Positions 14,139 to 14,773 of a DNA stretch of 14,773 bases are shown here, piece after piece. Source of the DNA: JADFOB01 sp046753625 (GTDB lineage: Bacteria; Planctomycetota; Phycisphaerae; UBA1845); assembly GCA_046753625.1 (NCBI GenBank), contig JBHHUB010000098.1, positions 1 to 14,773 on the forward strand, in the 5' to 3' direction. The notes beneath the pieces were generated by a model. That model saw nothing but the letters and a program-made list of their open reading frames with translations. It made no database searches and was not told the origin of the DNA. The translations under genes and the position numbers were made by a program. Positions within the stretch are counted from its first letter, which is position 1; the number at the start of each line of letters is the position of its first letter.

Positions 14139-14773
14139 ATGATTCCAAGATTCCTTCCGGCGCTGATGAGCCTGCCTTGCCGTGTGCGCGCGAAGACCGT
14201 TTCGGCGCTGACCATTGTTGCACTTGGTATCGCATTCTGCGGCGGCTGTCCGGATTCCGGCGCCACGGGCAATGGAAACAGCAACGGCTCCGGGAATGTA
14301 AACGGCAATGCGAACGATAACACCAACGCCAACGGGAATGGCAACGACAACGCCGGCGGTGGCACGCCCACCGATAACTGCCCGGATGTCGACAACCCGG
14401 ACCAGACCGATACCGACGGCGACGGCATAGGTGATGCGTGTGACAACTGCAAGGAGGTCGCCAACCCCGACCAATTGGACGAGGACTCCGACGGCGCCGG
14501 CGACGCCTGCGATAACTGCCTGGGTCTGGATAATGCGGATCAGACAGACGCCGATGAGGACGGCGTGGGCGACGCCTGCGACAACTGCCGCCTGGTGGCC
14601 AATGCCGGCCAGGAAGATACCGACATGGATGGATTGCCCGATGCGTGTGACAACTGCGCGACCGTGGCCAACGAGGATCAGACAGACGCCGATGAGGACG
14701 GCGTGGGCGACGCCTGCGACAACTGCCCGTCAAGCATCAACGAGACGCAGACCGACGATGACGGGGACGAAGT
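14139..14773 (+). CDS. Lipoprotein with Asn/Gly linker and thrombospondin type 3 repeats (3' end cut by window)
   Basis: Open from ATG 14139 to the right edge (211 codons, partial). GGGGA lies seven bases before the start. The N-terminus is basic, then hydrophobic (VSALTIVALGIAF), ending in CGGC, a possible though atypical lipobox. A low-complexity linker of Asn and Gly (about 46-75) follows. From residue 79 there are six 23-residue thrombospondin type 3 repeats (nt 14373, 14442, 14511, 14580, 14649 and 14718 onward), each DNCxxxxNxxQxDxDxDGxGDAC. These bind calcium and have paired cysteines. The protein is probably surface-exposed; a C-terminal domain may lie beyond the edge. Units 3 and 5 share identical DNA, so recent unit duplication is likely. 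Confidence 0.9.
   Translation, partial: MIPRFLPALMSLPCRVRAKTVSALTIVALGIAFCGGCPDSGATGNGNSNGSGNVNGNANDNTNANGNGNDNAGGGTPTDNCPDVDNPDQTDTDGDGIGDACDNCKEVANPDQLDEDSDGAGDACDNCLGLDNADQTDADEDGVGDACDNCRLVANAGQEDTDMDGLPDACDNCATVANEDQTDADEDGVGDACDNCPSSINETQTDDDGDE
14537..14727 (+). repeat. Two identical 53-base segments within the TSP3 repeats
   Basis: 14537-14589 and 14675-14727 are identical, offset by 138 bases, i.e. exactly two 69-base repeat units. The intervening unit (14580-14648) is clearly diverged. This points to a recent two-unit duplication or gene conversion rather than uniform selection on protein sequence. Confidence 0.85.

Overview
This window most likely comes from the chromosome of a planctomycete (Planctomycetota, perhaps Phycisphaerae). 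It is GC-rich. It contains a large secreted protein ending in a planctomycete-style dockerin-like calcium-binding tail, a lipoprotein with an Asn/Gly linker and thrombospondin type 3 repeats, a large membrane VWA/glutamine-amidotransferase-like protein of a kind common in that phylum, and many short palindromic repeats. The assignment rests on remembered family resemblance, not on a search.

Left part (about 183-6415, minus strand, transcribed right to left): three genes in a row. The first is a membrane protein with a long lysine-rich coiled coil (start 6415). Its frame is cut by an in-frame TGA at 5060-5062 but continues open to 4661. The second is a lipoprotein made of NHL beta-propeller repeats (4671-3661), whose start overlaps the end of that frame. 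The third is a membrane protein with two VWA domains and a class I glutamine-amidotransferase-like fold (3335-183). The 300-base gap before the last gene carries four tandem copies of a 24-base hairpin unit. The set looks like one cell-envelope unit of unknown function.

Middle part (about 6733-10141, plus strand): an exported protein with several carboxypeptidase-regulatory-like (Ig-like) domains and a C-terminal TlpA-type thioredoxin domain (WCGPC). It overlaps by four bases a tetratricopeptide-like protein. A very small basic, alanine/lysine-rich protein follows, with its own good sigma-70-like promoter.

Right part: a 1087-residue secreted protein on the minus strand (13576-10313) combines a YVTN-type beta-propeller, two CxxCH haem c motifs, a calcium-loop stretch and the dockerin-like tail. 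It is divergent from a lipoprotein gene with thrombospondin type 3 repeats that runs off the right edge (14139 onward).

Most of the protein-coding content is exported or envelope-located. The most notable points are the in-frame stop in the coiled-coil gene, a 33-base palindromic element translated in opposite orientations inside the signal-peptide regions of two different genes, and the tandem hairpin array. No RNA genes, transposases or CRISPR arrays were seen.
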